From: Limosilactobacillus pontis
GTDB taxonomy: Bacteria; Bacillota; Bacilli; Lactobacillales; Lactobacillaceae
DNA length: 64,000 bases
NCBI RefSeq assembly: GCF_002940945.1
Contig: NZ_PNFV01000005.1
Span: forward strand, 62,001-126,000
Direction: 5' to 3'
Below the pieces are notes generated by a model. That model worked only from the letters and a program-made list of their open reading frames with translations, was not told the DNA's origin and made no database searches. The position numbers were made by a program, and so were the translations under genes. Below are positions 46,907 through 54,937 of the stretch, piece by piece (within the stretch, counting starts at the first letter, position 1; every line of letters starts with the position of its first letter).

Positions 46907-48355
46907 TTATTGATCGGCTTTCTGGTTGAAGAGCCAGCGCAGTCGCTGGCGCCAGTCCCCCCGCCGTTTGTCTGCCGGTTTGGGTGTTTCCGGCAAGGTT
47001 AGTTCCCCCGCCCACTGCGGCTGGTCAACATCGCAACACGGTGGTGGAAAGGCAGCCTCCCCCTCGCCAAAGTAGTCAAGCAGAAAACGCCGCCGGCAAG
47101 TCTGCAAACCAGTGTAATCCAGCATTTTCTGCAGGCTAACGACCAGCTGACGGCGCCGTTGCCGAAAAGCCGTCACGATCTGCTCCGGCTGGTAGCCGTG
47201 ATCCAGGTAAAAGGTAAACAATTCCTGGTTGTCACCAAGAACACTGGGGCGCAGTTGGTGATGCTGAACCTGCGTCAAAAGAGTAATACTAGGCAAGCTG
47301 ATGGTGGTCAGCTGACTCGTGAGGCCTTCGTCACCAGGGGTATAGAGGAGAATTGCCACACTTTGCTGACCATCACGTCCAGCCCGACCAATTTCCTGCA
47401 TATAGCTTTCCAAGTTAGCCGGAAGGTGATAGTGGATGACGTAGCGAATATCATTCTTATCGACCCCCATTCCAAAAGCACTTGTTGCACATACCAACTG
47501 AATCTGGTTATCCATAAACTGCTGCTGAATCTTGAAGCGATCCACTGCCGTCATTCCTGCATGGTAAGGCGCTGTCACTACTCCTGTCTGCTCCTGAAGC
47601 CATTCCGCCATCTGACTCGCTAGCTTGCGACTAGCAAAATAGATGACGCCGGGGCCCGGCAGGCTAGTCACCAATTGGCAAAGGCAGTCATTTTTAGCTG
47701 CTGGAGTAGTCACCCGTTTCACTGCCAGGAAGATGTTGGGACGGTTGACCGAGCGAATTACCTGACGAACATGGTCAGGATCCAACCCCAGCTTGGTGAG
47801 GATATCCCGACGAACGCGCGGGGTGGCAGTGGCGGTCAGCATCAGCAAACGGGGATGACCAAGTGTCTGCCGAACCTGCTTCAATAAGAGGTACTCAGGC
47901 CGAAAGTCAGGGCCCCACTGCGAGATACAATGCGCTTCATCCACCACCAGCATACTCGGATGAACCCGGCGCAGGGCCGTCAGAATGACCGGGTTGGTCA
48001 AAATCTCCGGTGAGGCAAAGATGAAACGAAAAGTCCCTAGGCTGTGGAGAACCTGGTCGCGAGCTGATCCTTGAAGCTGGCTGTTCAGCATCACCACCCC
48101 TTTCTCCCCCTGCTGACGCAGGCGATCGACCTGATCTTGCATCAGGGAAATCAGCGGTGAAACAATAACCACTCCATGTGGTAGCAGGTATGCCGGAAGC
48201 TGATATAACAGGGACTTACCAGCACCGGTCGGCAGAACCGCCAGGGTATCATGTCCGGCCAACAGGGATTCGATGGTCTCCTGTTGCCCGTCACGAAAGT
48301 ACTGGTAACCAAAGCGGTCTCGTAGTAGACGGTGTAATTGGTCGTCCTTACTCAT
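46907..48355 (-). CDS. recQ: ATP-dependent DNA helicase RecQ
   Basis: A 482-residue RecQ helicase. Motif I is L-P-T-G-A-G-K-S, motif II V-V-D-E-A-H-C-I-S-Q-W-G, motif VI Q-E-I-G-R-A-G-R-D-G. A zinc-binding cysteine cluster is near the C-terminus (C-R-R-R-F-L-L-D-Y-F-G-E then C-C-D). The HRDC and winged-helix parts are lacking, as in short RecS-type forms. GGGGAGG precedes the ATG at 48353-48355. It overlaps ypbB by 8 bases. Confidence 0.95.
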   Translation of the reverse strand: MSKDDQLHRLLRDRFGYQYFRDGQQETIESLLAGHDTLAVLPTGAGKSLLYQLPAYLLPHGVVIVSPLISLMQDQVDRLRQQGEKGVVMLNSQLQGSARDQVLHSLGTFRFIFASPEILTNPVILTALRRVHPSMLVVDEAHCISQWGPDFRPEYLLLKQVRQTLGHPRLLMLTATATPRVRRDILTKLGLDPDHVRQVIRSVNRPNIFLAVKRVTTPAAKNDCLCQLVTSLPGPGVIYFASRKLASQMAEWLQEQTGVVTAPYHAGMTAVDRFKIQQQFMDNQIQLVCATSAFGMGVDKNDIRYVIHYHLPANLESYMQEIGRAGRDGQQSVAILLYTPGDEGLTSQLTTISLPSITLLTQVQHHQLRPSVLGDNQELFTFYLDHGYQPEQIVTAFRQRRRQLVVSLQKMLDYTGLQTCRRRFLLDYFGEGEAAFPPPCCDVDQPQWAGELTLPETPKPADKRRGDWRQRLRWLFNQKADQ

Positions 48356-49388
48356 GTTCTTTCCTCCCCTGATAGATCTGAAAGAGACGGTAGTCGAAGA
48401 AACTCGTCCCGTCATCCGGTTGACGCGACTGGAAGTGCCAAGTCGTGACATCGGCAGCAGGATACTGCTTGGCCAAGGCAACACGCTTACTCGTAGGAAG
48501 TAGTCGGTCCCAGTCTAGCTGGTCTGGACACAGAACCGCTACCTCCAGCAAGTGTTCGCGTACCGTCCCCAATTTCAAATGACGCTGAACTGCAATCTGG
48601 TCTAAATTGCGTCCCCGCCGAAAAAAATCAAGGGTCTGGACCGCACTTGTCGACAAGGGACTGGCGTTAAGCAAAGAGGCCAGGAGATCATGGAGAGGAC
48701 CAGGCATGTGTTGACAGTAGGCAGCCACGCCCAGGAGAAGGTCATGACTAAGAACCAGCATATCAGCCGACGTTACCCCCAGCCGCTGGCCAAGTTGATC
48801 ATTAGTCCACGCCGCCAGTTTGTGACCAACCAGACCGTCGATCAGGACCATTGCTAGGCGCGGATCAACCCCGGCCAAGCCCGTAGCCAGTTGGGAAAGG
48901 TCACGGTAGACCGTATCCACCAGTTGGCGCCGATCCGCCTGGTAAAGCCATCGCTTGACTGCCAGCAGGTGACCATAGCCGACGGTTACCGGAGCGTACC
49001 GGGTATTATGGTAGGCAAGCTCTGACACCACTTGCATCCCTAATAGGAGTCGCTGACCAAACTGATTGGTGTTGGTTAGCCAGTACCAGTTCAAAAAGTG
49101 TGGCTGGTATTGCTGGTCAAAACCCTCCTGGTACTGGACTCCTGCGGTAGTCAGGCGGGCCTGCTGCTGGTCGTCAACGACTAGTAAGCCCTGGTCCACT
49201 AGCTCGGCGATTGCTGTGTCGTATTCGCGCCGTGACAACGACCGGTTAGCTCCCAGCCACTGCAGCAGGCCATACTGCTGACCCCAAAATAGGTTGGCCA
49301 CCGTCCGCCGACTCGTCAGTATATTTTCAATTACTCGGATACGCCGAGGCTGGTGATAAGAAAAGAAACGCAATATGTATGAATTCAT
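48348..49388 (-). CDS. YpbB-like helix-turn-helix protein, RecQ partner
   Basis: A 346-residue protein equivalent to B. subtilis YpbB, encoded directly before recQ and ending in its first codons. A helical repeat-rich body and a C-terminal helix-turn-helix with R-R-G-R-N-L-D-Q-I-A-V-Q-R-H-L-K-L-G-T-V. It may extend the DNA-binding capacity of the short RecQ, but that is inference from gene pairing. The ATG at 49386-49388 follows GAGG by 8 bases. Confidence 0.88.
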   Translation of the reverse strand: MNSYILRFFSYHQPRRIRVIENILTSRRTVANLFWGQQYGLLQWLGANRSLSRREYDTAIAELVDQGLLVVDDQQQARLTTAGVQYQEGFDQQYQPHFLNWYWLTNTNQFGQRLLLGMQVVSELAYHNTRYAPVTVGYGHLLAVKRWLYQADRRQLVDTVYRDLSQLATGLAGVDPRLAMVLIDGLVGHKLAAWTNDQLGQRLGVTSADMLVLSHDLLLGVAAYCQHMPGPLHDLLASLLNASPLSTSAVQTLDFFRRGRNLDQIAVQRHLKLGTVREHLLEVAVLCPDQLDWDRLLPTSKRVALAKQYPAADVTTWHFQSRQPDDGTSFFDYRLFQIYQGRKEHE

Positions 49389-49495
49389 GATCAAAACCTC
49401 ATTTCCCATTCTCTCACTAGTTATAGACGGAAACAAACCTTAAATACACGAAAAAGAAGATGACATCACTCCCCAATATAACTAAAAATTCAAGA

Positions 49496-49555
49496 ATGCA
49501 GTACACGAAGGGCCCCCAGTGCTCAAGAAAATCTGAACACTGGAGGCCGCTGCAT
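49496..49555. repeat. Dispersed palindromic repeat, copy B
   Basis: ATGCAG...CTGCAT closes a palindrome containing AGTACACGAAG, then GGCCCCCAGTG...CACTGGAGGCC. The left flank and body match copy A (25894-25946) in reverse orientation, with the loop in the opposite sense. Confidence 0.75.
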
Positions 49556-49560
49556 ACTTG

Positions 49561-49604
49561 AGGAGGTGAAAATGAACTAACAGGCTGGTTCATTTTCACC
49601 TCCT
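49561..49604. repeat. 17-bp perfect inverted repeat containing a ribosome binding site and start codon
   Basis: AGGAGGTGAAAATGAAC (49561-49577) and its exact complement (49588-49604) with a 10-base loop. Read on either strand the arm is a textbook GGAGG-ATG start. It follows ribU's stop on the minus strand; no T run, so not a plain terminator. Confidence 0.7.
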
Positions 49605-49617
49605 TACTTCTTAACTA

Positions 49618-50196
49618 TTAATATCGATGAGCCTTCAACCATGGCCTCAGCTGGGTAGCAACGATGGCAAAGACACCCGTGACTAAGAGTCCCTTGATAA
49701 TGTTGAAGGGTAGGACCCCGACGGCCACTAACTGGGCCACCGGCAAAGTCGACTTCCAGTTCCAAACAGCCATGTAGAGTGGAGTTAGGACCCACAGATT
49801 AAGTAACGACATAACAACTGTCAGAACCACCGTAGCCACCCCACAGCCGACTAACAGCTGTTTTTTTATTGACCATTGGGGCCGCTGCCGCCAAATCATG
49901 CAAAACGGAAGCAGGATGGCCAGTGAAGAAACGAAGTCGCTGAAAATTCCGATTAGTTCGCCGACCGAGAAGCCCCGAATCATCCCATGAATTAAACACT
50001 TAATCACGGCAATCAAGACCCCGCCAATGGGACCGTAGATGTAGCCTCCAATTAGGACCGGGACATCCGAGAAATCAATTTTCAGGTAGGAAGCCATTGG
50101 AATGATTGGAAACTCGAATAACATCAAGATAAAGGCAAGTGCCCCGAGACAGGCAATTCCTACCAACCGTTGAATTCGTAAATGCGACACTGTCAT
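49618..50196 (-). CDS. ribU: Riboflavin ECF transporter S component RibU
   Basis: A 192-residue membrane protein with six hydrophobic segments. The family motif F-P-I-I-P-M-A-S-Y-L-K-I-D-F-S-D-V-P is intact. It captures riboflavin and works with the shared ECF module encoded elsewhere. The ATG at 50194-50196 has GGAGG upstream. It stands alone under an FMN riboswitch, which secures the substrate assignment. Confidence 0.96.
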   Translation of the reverse strand: MTVSHLRIQRLVGIACLGALAFILMLFEFPIIPMASYLKIDFSDVPVLIGGYIYGPIGGVLIAVIKCLIHGMIRGFSVGELIGIFSDFVSSLAILLPFCMIWRQRPQWSIKKQLLVGCGVATVVLTVVMSLLNLWVLTPLYMAVWNWKSTLPVAQLVAVGVLPFNIIKGLLVTGVFAIVATQLRPWLKAHRY

Positions 50197-50242
50197 AATA
50201 ACAACCTCCATTGAGATTGCCTTCAGTGGCCCCCATTCACGA

Positions 50243-50425
50243 TAAAAAAGCGCTACCAACAACTTAACTGTCAGCAGCGCCTATCATAATTAGGGTTAAT
50301 GTACGTAGAAGCTTCTTCTATATACCAGACTATACTGTCGGCTCCAGAATTCAACTGGATCAACCACATGACGTGGGTTGCGGGCTTGCACCGCCGGTCG
50401 GGAATTTCACCGCGCCTTGAAGACA
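50243..50425 (-). promoter_or_regulatory. FMN riboswitch with terminator, controlling ribU
   Basis: The RFN core elements are present in order on the minus strand: G-rich start, AATTCCCGACCGGCGGT, GCCCGC, then GGATCCAGTTGAATTCTGG-like stem, GCCGACAGTATAGTCTGG and a closing GAAGAAG. Downstream GCGCTGCTGACA pairs with TGTTGGTAGCGC, followed by TTTTTT (50243-50280). FMN binding should stop ribU transcription. Confidence 0.96.
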
Positions 50426-50448
50426 ACTTTTTTAAATTTTACAATTTT

Positions 50449-50477
50449 ATTATACGGGTTTCACCGCGATCTGTCAA
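50449..50477 (-). promoter_or_regulatory. Promoter of ribU
   Basis: On the minus strand TTGACA (50472-50477) and TATAAT (50449-50454), spaced 17 bases; a perfect sigma-A promoter just before the FMN aptamer. Confidence 0.85.
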
Positions 50478-50578
50478 CGTTTTCAGTGCTTTAATGCTCC
50501 AAGATATTCGTACTTTTCCATAGTTTCTCTATTATATTAGATTTATTATACGTACGATATCACTATCTATTCCGCGCG

Positions 50579-51295
50579 TTACAGCTGTTTCAGCTTAGTA
50601 ACTTCCTCCGGCCGCAACTCCCGAAACTCGCCGGACTGCAGGCCCCGGAGATTGAGAAAACCATATGTTTCCCGATGAAGCTTAATCACCGGGTGACCAA
50701 TCGCTTCGAACATTCGTTTAACCTGGTGGTAACGGCCCTCATGGATCGTCAGCTGAACCAGACTGGTCTGGCGATGCCGATCAGTCTCCTTCAACCGGGT
50801 CTTAGCCGGCTTAGTCTTGTGTCCATCAATCCGAACCCCCAAGCGGAGGCGTTTTAACTCATCGTTGGTGACGATGCCCTTAACTTTGGCCACGTAGGTC
50901 TTGGCCACCTCGAAACGCGGATGCATCAGTTTATTAGCCAGGGCCCCGTCGTTGGTCAGCAGGAGAATCCCGGTAGTATCATAATCTAGCCTGCCCACCG
51001 GATAGACCCGTTCTTCCACCTCGTCTTCATGAAGAATGTCTACCACCGTCTTACGGCCCTTATCATCGTGGGCACTGGAGATTACCCCCCGCGGTTTGTT
51101 CAACAGATAGTAGACGGCGGTCTCGCGATGAATCGGAACCCCATCAACCTCCACCTTGTCATGACGGCCAACCTTGGTGCCCAGCACAGTAACTGTCTTA
51201 CCATTAACCTGAACGCGGCCTGCAGAAATCATTTTCTCGCAGGCCCGGCGGGAAGCAACTCCCGCCGCAGCCATTACTTTTTGTAATCTCTCCAT
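50579..51295 (-). CDS. rluB: 23S rRNA pseudouridine synthase RluB-type
   Basis: A 238-residue RsuA/RluB family enzyme. N-terminal S4 domain (E-R-L-Q-K-V-M-A-A-A-G-V-A-S-R-R) and the catalytic Asp in V-G-R-L-D-Y-D-T-T-G. It modifies a uridine of 23S rRNA; the exact position follows from the family. Its start overlaps the scpB stop by one base. Last gene of the segregation operon. Confidence 0.94.
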   Translation of the reverse strand: MERLQKVMAAAGVASRRACEKMISAGRVQVNGKTVTVLGTKVGRHDKVEVDGVPIHRETAVYYLLNKPRGVISSAHDDKGRKTVVDILHEDEVEERVYPVGRLDYDTTGILLLTNDGALANKLMHPRFEVAKTYVAKVKGIVTNDELKRLRLGVRIDGHKTKPAKTRLKETDRHRQTSLVQLTIHEGRYHQVKRMFEAIGHPVIKLHRETYGFLNLRGLQSGEFRELRPEEVTKLKQL

Positions 51296-51894
51296 TAGTC
51301 TTTTCCCCCTTGCTTACGTGACTGGAATGCCGACAGGAAGAGATCCCCACTGAGGTCGGTCGTATCAATATCGGCCCCTTCCGGCAACGGCGGCAGATCA
51401 TCCAACGATGAGAGGCCAAAATAATCCAGAAAACGCTCGGTTGTAACATAGCGGAATGGCCGACCAGGTGCATCTAGCCGACCGTGGGTATCAACCAATC
51501 CCCGCGCCATTAACTTCTGTAGCGAGCCCGAACTCTGGACCCCCCGGATCTCATCAATCTCCAGGCGGGTAATCGGCTGACGATAGGCGATAATCGCCAG
51601 GACCTCTAAGAGAGCGTTGGTCAACGGCACCGTCAGCGGAATCTCAAAGTACTGCTTGATCACTGGGGCTAGTTCCGGCTTGGTTGCCAAGCGGTATGTC
51701 TGGCCACTATGGAGTACCACTAGGGCACTGGTGGAATCATTGGCGTAACGATCCATTAACTTATCCAGAATGGCGATGATAGCTGGCTTCATGAACCCCG
51801 TAATCTTAGCCATGTCACCGACCGTAATTCCTTCATCCCCACTGATGAACAGTAAGCCTTCAATCTGGGCGATATTCGTTGTTTCGGTAGTCAT
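51295..51894 (-). CDS. scpB: Segregation and condensation protein B
   Basis: A 199-residue winged-helix ScpB that with ScpA binds SMC. The patterns I-E-G-L-L-F-I-S-G-D-E-G-I and L-E-V-L-A-I-I-A-Y-R-Q-P-I-T-R match the family. It overlaps scpA by 35 bases and rluB by 1. The start is the ATG at 51892-51894. Confidence 0.96.
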   Translation of the reverse strand: MTTETTNIAQIEGLLFISGDEGITVGDMAKITGFMKPAIIAILDKLMDRYANDSTSALVVLHSGQTYRLATKPELAPVIKQYFEIPLTVPLTNALLEVLAIIAYRQPITRLEIDEIRGVQSSGSLQKLMARGLVDTHGRLDAPGRPFRYVTTERFLDYFGLSSLDDLPPLPEGADIDTTDLSGDLFLSAFQSRKQGGKD

Positions 51895-52654
51895 CACTCT
51901 TCAATCCTTCTCTGATAATTATTGGTGCAAACAACCCCGCCTGCTCAATGTGAACTGCCTGGTGCTTGGCCAGCTCCAAGATGGCCAAGAAGGTAGTCAC
52001 CAGTTCATCCTTGGTCACCGTCGACGTCAAGAGGTCGACAAAACGCTGCGGCGCTACACTAACCCGGTTAAAGACAGTCTGCATCTGTTCGGCAACGCTA
52101 ACCTTTTCAGCCGCCACCGTTTCAACAACCGGTTGGGTAAAGCGACGTCGCTTGAGAACCTGGGCAAAGGCAGCCTGCAGCTGGTCCAGGCTGACCCCGG
52201 GGGCCACCTGCTCGCTTACCAGATCCTGCGGTACCCGCATCGCCGGCCGAGTATATTCCTGCCGACGAAAACTCTCCTTGTCCTTAAGACGATCAGCCGC
52301 CTGCTTGTAACGTTGGTACTCCACCAACTGGTCGACCAGCTCTTGGCGAGGGTCAACCGGTTCCTCTTCGGGTTCCTCCTCATCCAGCGGTGGAGCCTGA
52401 GGAAGGAGGAGTTGGCTCTTAATCCGCATCAGGGTCGAGGCCATCACAAAGTACTCCCCAGCAACCTCCAAACGGTGAGCTTTCATCTGGTGAAGATAGC
52501 TCATATATTGGCTGGTGATGGTAGCGATCTTGATATCGTAGATCTCCATCTTAGCCTCCCGGATCAGGTGCAGCAGCAAGTCGAGAGGACCTTCAAAGCC
52601 ACCGAGCTTCAGGGTTGGCTGTTGGCGATCCGCCATAGTTGTATGCTCACTCAT
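51860..52654 (-). CDS. scpA: Segregation and condensation protein A
   Basis: A 264-residue kleisin ScpA. N-terminal motif F-E-G-P-L-D-L-L-L-H-L-I, and a Glu/Pro-rich linker in the middle (E-E-E-P-E-E-E-P). It bridges SMC heads in chromosome condensation. It overlaps ribT by 8 bases and scpB by 35. Confidence 0.96.
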   Translation of the reverse strand: MSEHTTMADRQQPTLKLGGFEGPLDLLLHLIREAKMEIYDIKIATITSQYMSYLHQMKAHRLEVAGEYFVMASTLMRIKSQLLLPQAPPLDEEEPEEEPVDPRQELVDQLVEYQRYKQAADRLKDKESFRRQEYTRPAMRVPQDLVSEQVAPGVSLDQLQAAFAQVLKRRRFTQPVVETVAAEKVSVAEQMQTVFNRVSVAPQRFVDLLTSTVTKDELVTTFLAILELAKHQAVHIEQAGLFAPIIIREGLKSDDYRNNEYRPD

Positions 52655-53003
52655 TTGCCTTCCCCCAACTCGTGATTAGCGGTTGCGTGTCCAGAGTCCC
52701 CATCAGCCGGCGATCAGGATACTGCTCATGAATAGCGGTCAAGAGGGCGTAAACATTGCGACCAGACCGTTCGCTCGGTGTGAAGGAGAGTCGGCGTAAG
52801 AGAACATAGTCAGTTCCTAATTCCAGAATGATCACCGCAATGAAGTGATTATCCTCCTGGTCCTTCCAAAGGTAAATCTGGTTTCCCGACGTCAATGCCC
52901 AGTTGAGTTCTTCCCGAAAGCGTTGCTCATCACGAAGCTCGGGAAGCAGCGAAAGCAGCCCCAGTGCAATCTTCTGGTAGTCTTTTCGGTAGTGTACTAA
53001 CAT
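52647..53003 (-). CDS. ribT: RibT-like GNAT domain protein
   Basis: A 118-residue protein resembling RibT of Bacillus, a small GNAT acetyltransferase fold: A-V-I-I-L-E-L-G in the core strand and V-Y-A-L-L-T-A-I near the acetyl-CoA helix, though the classic Q/RxxGxG/A loop is only partly recognisable (P-S-E-R-S-G-R-N). Acceptor unknown. It lies between xerD and scpA with short gaps, matching Firmicute synteny. Confidence 0.82.
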   Translation of the reverse strand: MLVHYRKDYQKIALGLLSLLPELRDEQRFREELNWALTSGNQIYLWKDQEDNHFIAVIILELGTDYVLLRRLSFTPSERSGRNVYALLTAIHEQYPDRRLMGTLDTQPLITSWGKANE

Positions 53004-53029
53004 GTACTGTCAATCTTCTCCCTTCGTAT

Positions 53030-53920
53030 CTAGGCACGCGGATGATATTTCTTGTAGGTCTGGGTCAGCTCCTGGGGAGTCACCGTTAAATACGGCTGCA
53101 GCATCCGTAACTCAGTATAACCCAGCATCTCCTGGACCACCTGGCCACTGGCCCCCCGTGATAGCATCTGGACCGCTAGGGTATAGCGAAAAGTCTGCGG
53201 GGTTACCGGTTTTTGAATCCCGGCTACTTGAACCAGCTGTTTAAAATTCTTCCAGATTCCCTGTCGACTCAGCGGTCGTCCGTGGGCATTGAGAAAGACC
53301 TCAGACCGCTCCCCATCGACCAATCGTGGTCGCACCATAGTCAGGTAGCGCTGAAGCCAGTGCACCGCCGGACGGCTTAAGGGAACCATCCGCTCGTGCT
53401 GACCACTACCCTGAAGCTGGACAAATTGAACATCGAGGTGGAGGGCTGTCAGTGGCAGGGTTGCTAGTTCAGTTACCCGCATCCCAGTAGCGTCGAGCAT
53501 CTCCAAGATGGCTCGGTCACGGATCCCCAGGGGGGTCGTGGTATCAGGAACTGCCAGGAGGCGCTCAACCTCATCCTCATTCAGGATTACCGGGGGTTGG
53601 GTCGTCTCCCCTGCCGGTCGGTGATCAATCGTTTCCATCGGATTGACCGCCAGGTGCTGCTGACGAATCAGGTAGCGGAAGAATTGGCGAAGACTCGAGA
53701 TCAGGCGATTGATGGTCGCCACCGACTTCCCTGCCCGCTGTTGGGCCGACAGGTAACCAATCACAGCATAGCGGTCAACCGACTGCCAATCTGTAATTCC
53801 CTGCCGGTTAAAGAAAGCCGCAGCAGCTTTCAGGTCACGCCGGTAGCCAGCTCGGGTATTTTCTGCTAAGCCCCGCTCGTCCTTAAGCATTGCAATGAAA
53901 TCCGTTATCTCATCCCCCAT
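53030..53920 (-). CDS. xerD: Tyrosine recombinase XerD homologue with altered active site
   Basis: A 296-residue XerD-type protein with a normal N-terminal SAM-like domain and a full-length C-terminal domain, in the usual xerD location (scpA-ribT-xerD). Arg148 (A-T-G-M-R), Arg245 and Tyr277 of the catalytic set are present. The core Lys is Ser172 (G-S-G-Q-H-E-R where G-K-G is normal), His II is Gln242 (P-Q-T-F-R) and His III is Tyr268 (L-G-Y). These are clean codon changes, not frameshifts. It may be inactive or depend on a partner. It shares one base with cvfB upstream. Confidence 0.85.
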   Translation of the reverse strand: MGDEITDFIAMLKDERGLAENTRAGYRRDLKAAAAFFNRQGITDWQSVDRYAVIGYLSAQQRAGKSVATINRLISSLRQFFRYLIRQQHLAVNPMETIDHRPAGETTQPPVILNEDEVERLLAVPDTTTPLGIRDRAILEMLDATGMRVTELATLPLTALHLDVQFVQLQGSGQHERMVPLSRPAVHWLQRYLTMVRPRLVDGERSEVFLNAHGRPLSRQGIWKNFKQLVQVAGIQKPVTPQTFRYTLAVQMLSRGASGQVVQEMLGYTELRMLQPYLTVTPQELTQTYKKYHPRA

Positions 53921-54801
53921 TAGCGATCATTCCGCTCCAGGAGGACCAGCTGACCATCTTCTTCTTTGACCAAGCCCTGTTTGAGCAGGTGGCCGACTGC
54001 CCGTTTGAATTGACCCTTACTAATACCGAAGACGGCTCTGATCAACTGAGGGTCACTCTTGTCGGTGTAGGGCAGCCGATGGTGAAGGTCCTGCCCCAGC
54101 ATCGCCAACAGCATCTGGGCATCTTCGCCAATTGCCTGGTAGGCCCGCGGCTTGAGCGAAAGGTTGAGGCTGTTGTGCGACGATATCCCGATTACCCGGG
54201 CCTTGACCCGCTGGCCCAGCCGCGGTTCCTGGTCACGCTCACTGGGGTGGATAAAGCCAAGGTGGTAGCCATCCGTCAAAACGTGGGTTCCGTTGATCTT
54301 CAGCCGATAGACAGTTGCATAGATATCACGATTCTGAAGCCGTGGTGACGGGGCCGTCGAAATGGTGTTAAAAATGGCGTCATCGGCCAGCTTTCCCCAG
54401 ATCCGATCTTTATCATCGACCGTTAAAGCAATCATCAGCCGATCTCCCGGCTGGGGCCAAAGGTGCTTAGGCTCCGGCAGGTCGTCTAGGGAGACCACGA
54501 TGTCCTTGTTGGGGAGGCCAATGTCAACGAATACCCCGAGGTCACGACGAACCCCGACTACGGTCCCAAAATCATAATGGTCAACCTGGACCGTCGGGAT
54601 GTGCTCACATGTCATCTGCAACTGGTGGTCCGCGTTCTCATAAACAAATCCACGAACCTGTCCCCCAATGTGCAGAACCTGAGGACTTTCCTCCTTGGGC
54701 AGGCGGTATGTCTGACCATTTCTGGCTGGCTGAACAAAATAATAGTCGTCATTCTCATCGATCATCACTGCCGAGACGACCCTTCCTAATGCCAAGTTCA
54801 T
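53920..54801 (-). CDS. cvfB: CvfB/YitL family S1-domain RNA-binding protein
   Basis: A 293-residue protein with three S1-like domains and a C-terminal winged-helix, as in CvfB (e.g. G-V-R-R-D-L-G-V-F-V-D-I-G-L, and G-I-S-K-G-Q-F-K-R-A-V-G at the end). Binds RNA; affects virulence gene expression in staphylococci. First gene of the operon with xerD. Confidence 0.92.
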   Translation of the reverse strand: MNLALGRVVSAVMIDENDDYYFVQPARNGQTYRLPKEESPQVLHIGGQVRGFVYENADHQLQMTCEHIPTVQVDHYDFGTVVGVRRDLGVFVDIGLPNKDIVVSLDDLPEPKHLWPQPGDRLMIALTVDDKDRIWGKLADDAIFNTISTAPSPRLQNRDIYATVYRLKINGTHVLTDGYHLGFIHPSERDQEPRLGQRVKARVIGISSHNSLNLSLKPRAYQAIGEDAQMLLAMLGQDLHHRLPYTDKSDPQLIRAVFGISKGQFKRAVGHLLKQGLVKEEDGQLVLLERNDR

Positions 54802-54883
54802 ATTCTTCCCCCACTTATCTCTTCTGATTTGTATACTAAGGCTATTTTACACGGCGAACCGGTCTTTGACCAGCTTCCGAATA

Positions 54884-54915
54884 AACAAAAAGAGCACGAC
54901 CAAAATCGTGCTCTT
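54884..54915 (-). terminator. Terminator of pyk
   Basis: AAGAGCACGA (54890-54899) with TCGTGCTCTT (54906-54915), a 6-base loop and TTTTTG on the minus strand. 22 bases after the pyk stop. Confidence 0.9.
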
Positions 54916-54937
54916 ATTTGTTTAACGTTAATAGCGA

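Noticed and set aside
49417..49599. Open frame of about 60 codons on the minus strand starting in the 17-bp palindrome
   Set aside because: The strong ribosome binding site results from the palindrome, and half of the frame lies in the dispersed repeat; no recognisable protein features. Kept only as a note under findings.
51770..52675. 301-codon open frame on the plus strand
   Set aside because: It lies opposite scpA/scpB, which are clearly real; no ribosome binding site or family features, typical antisense shadow.
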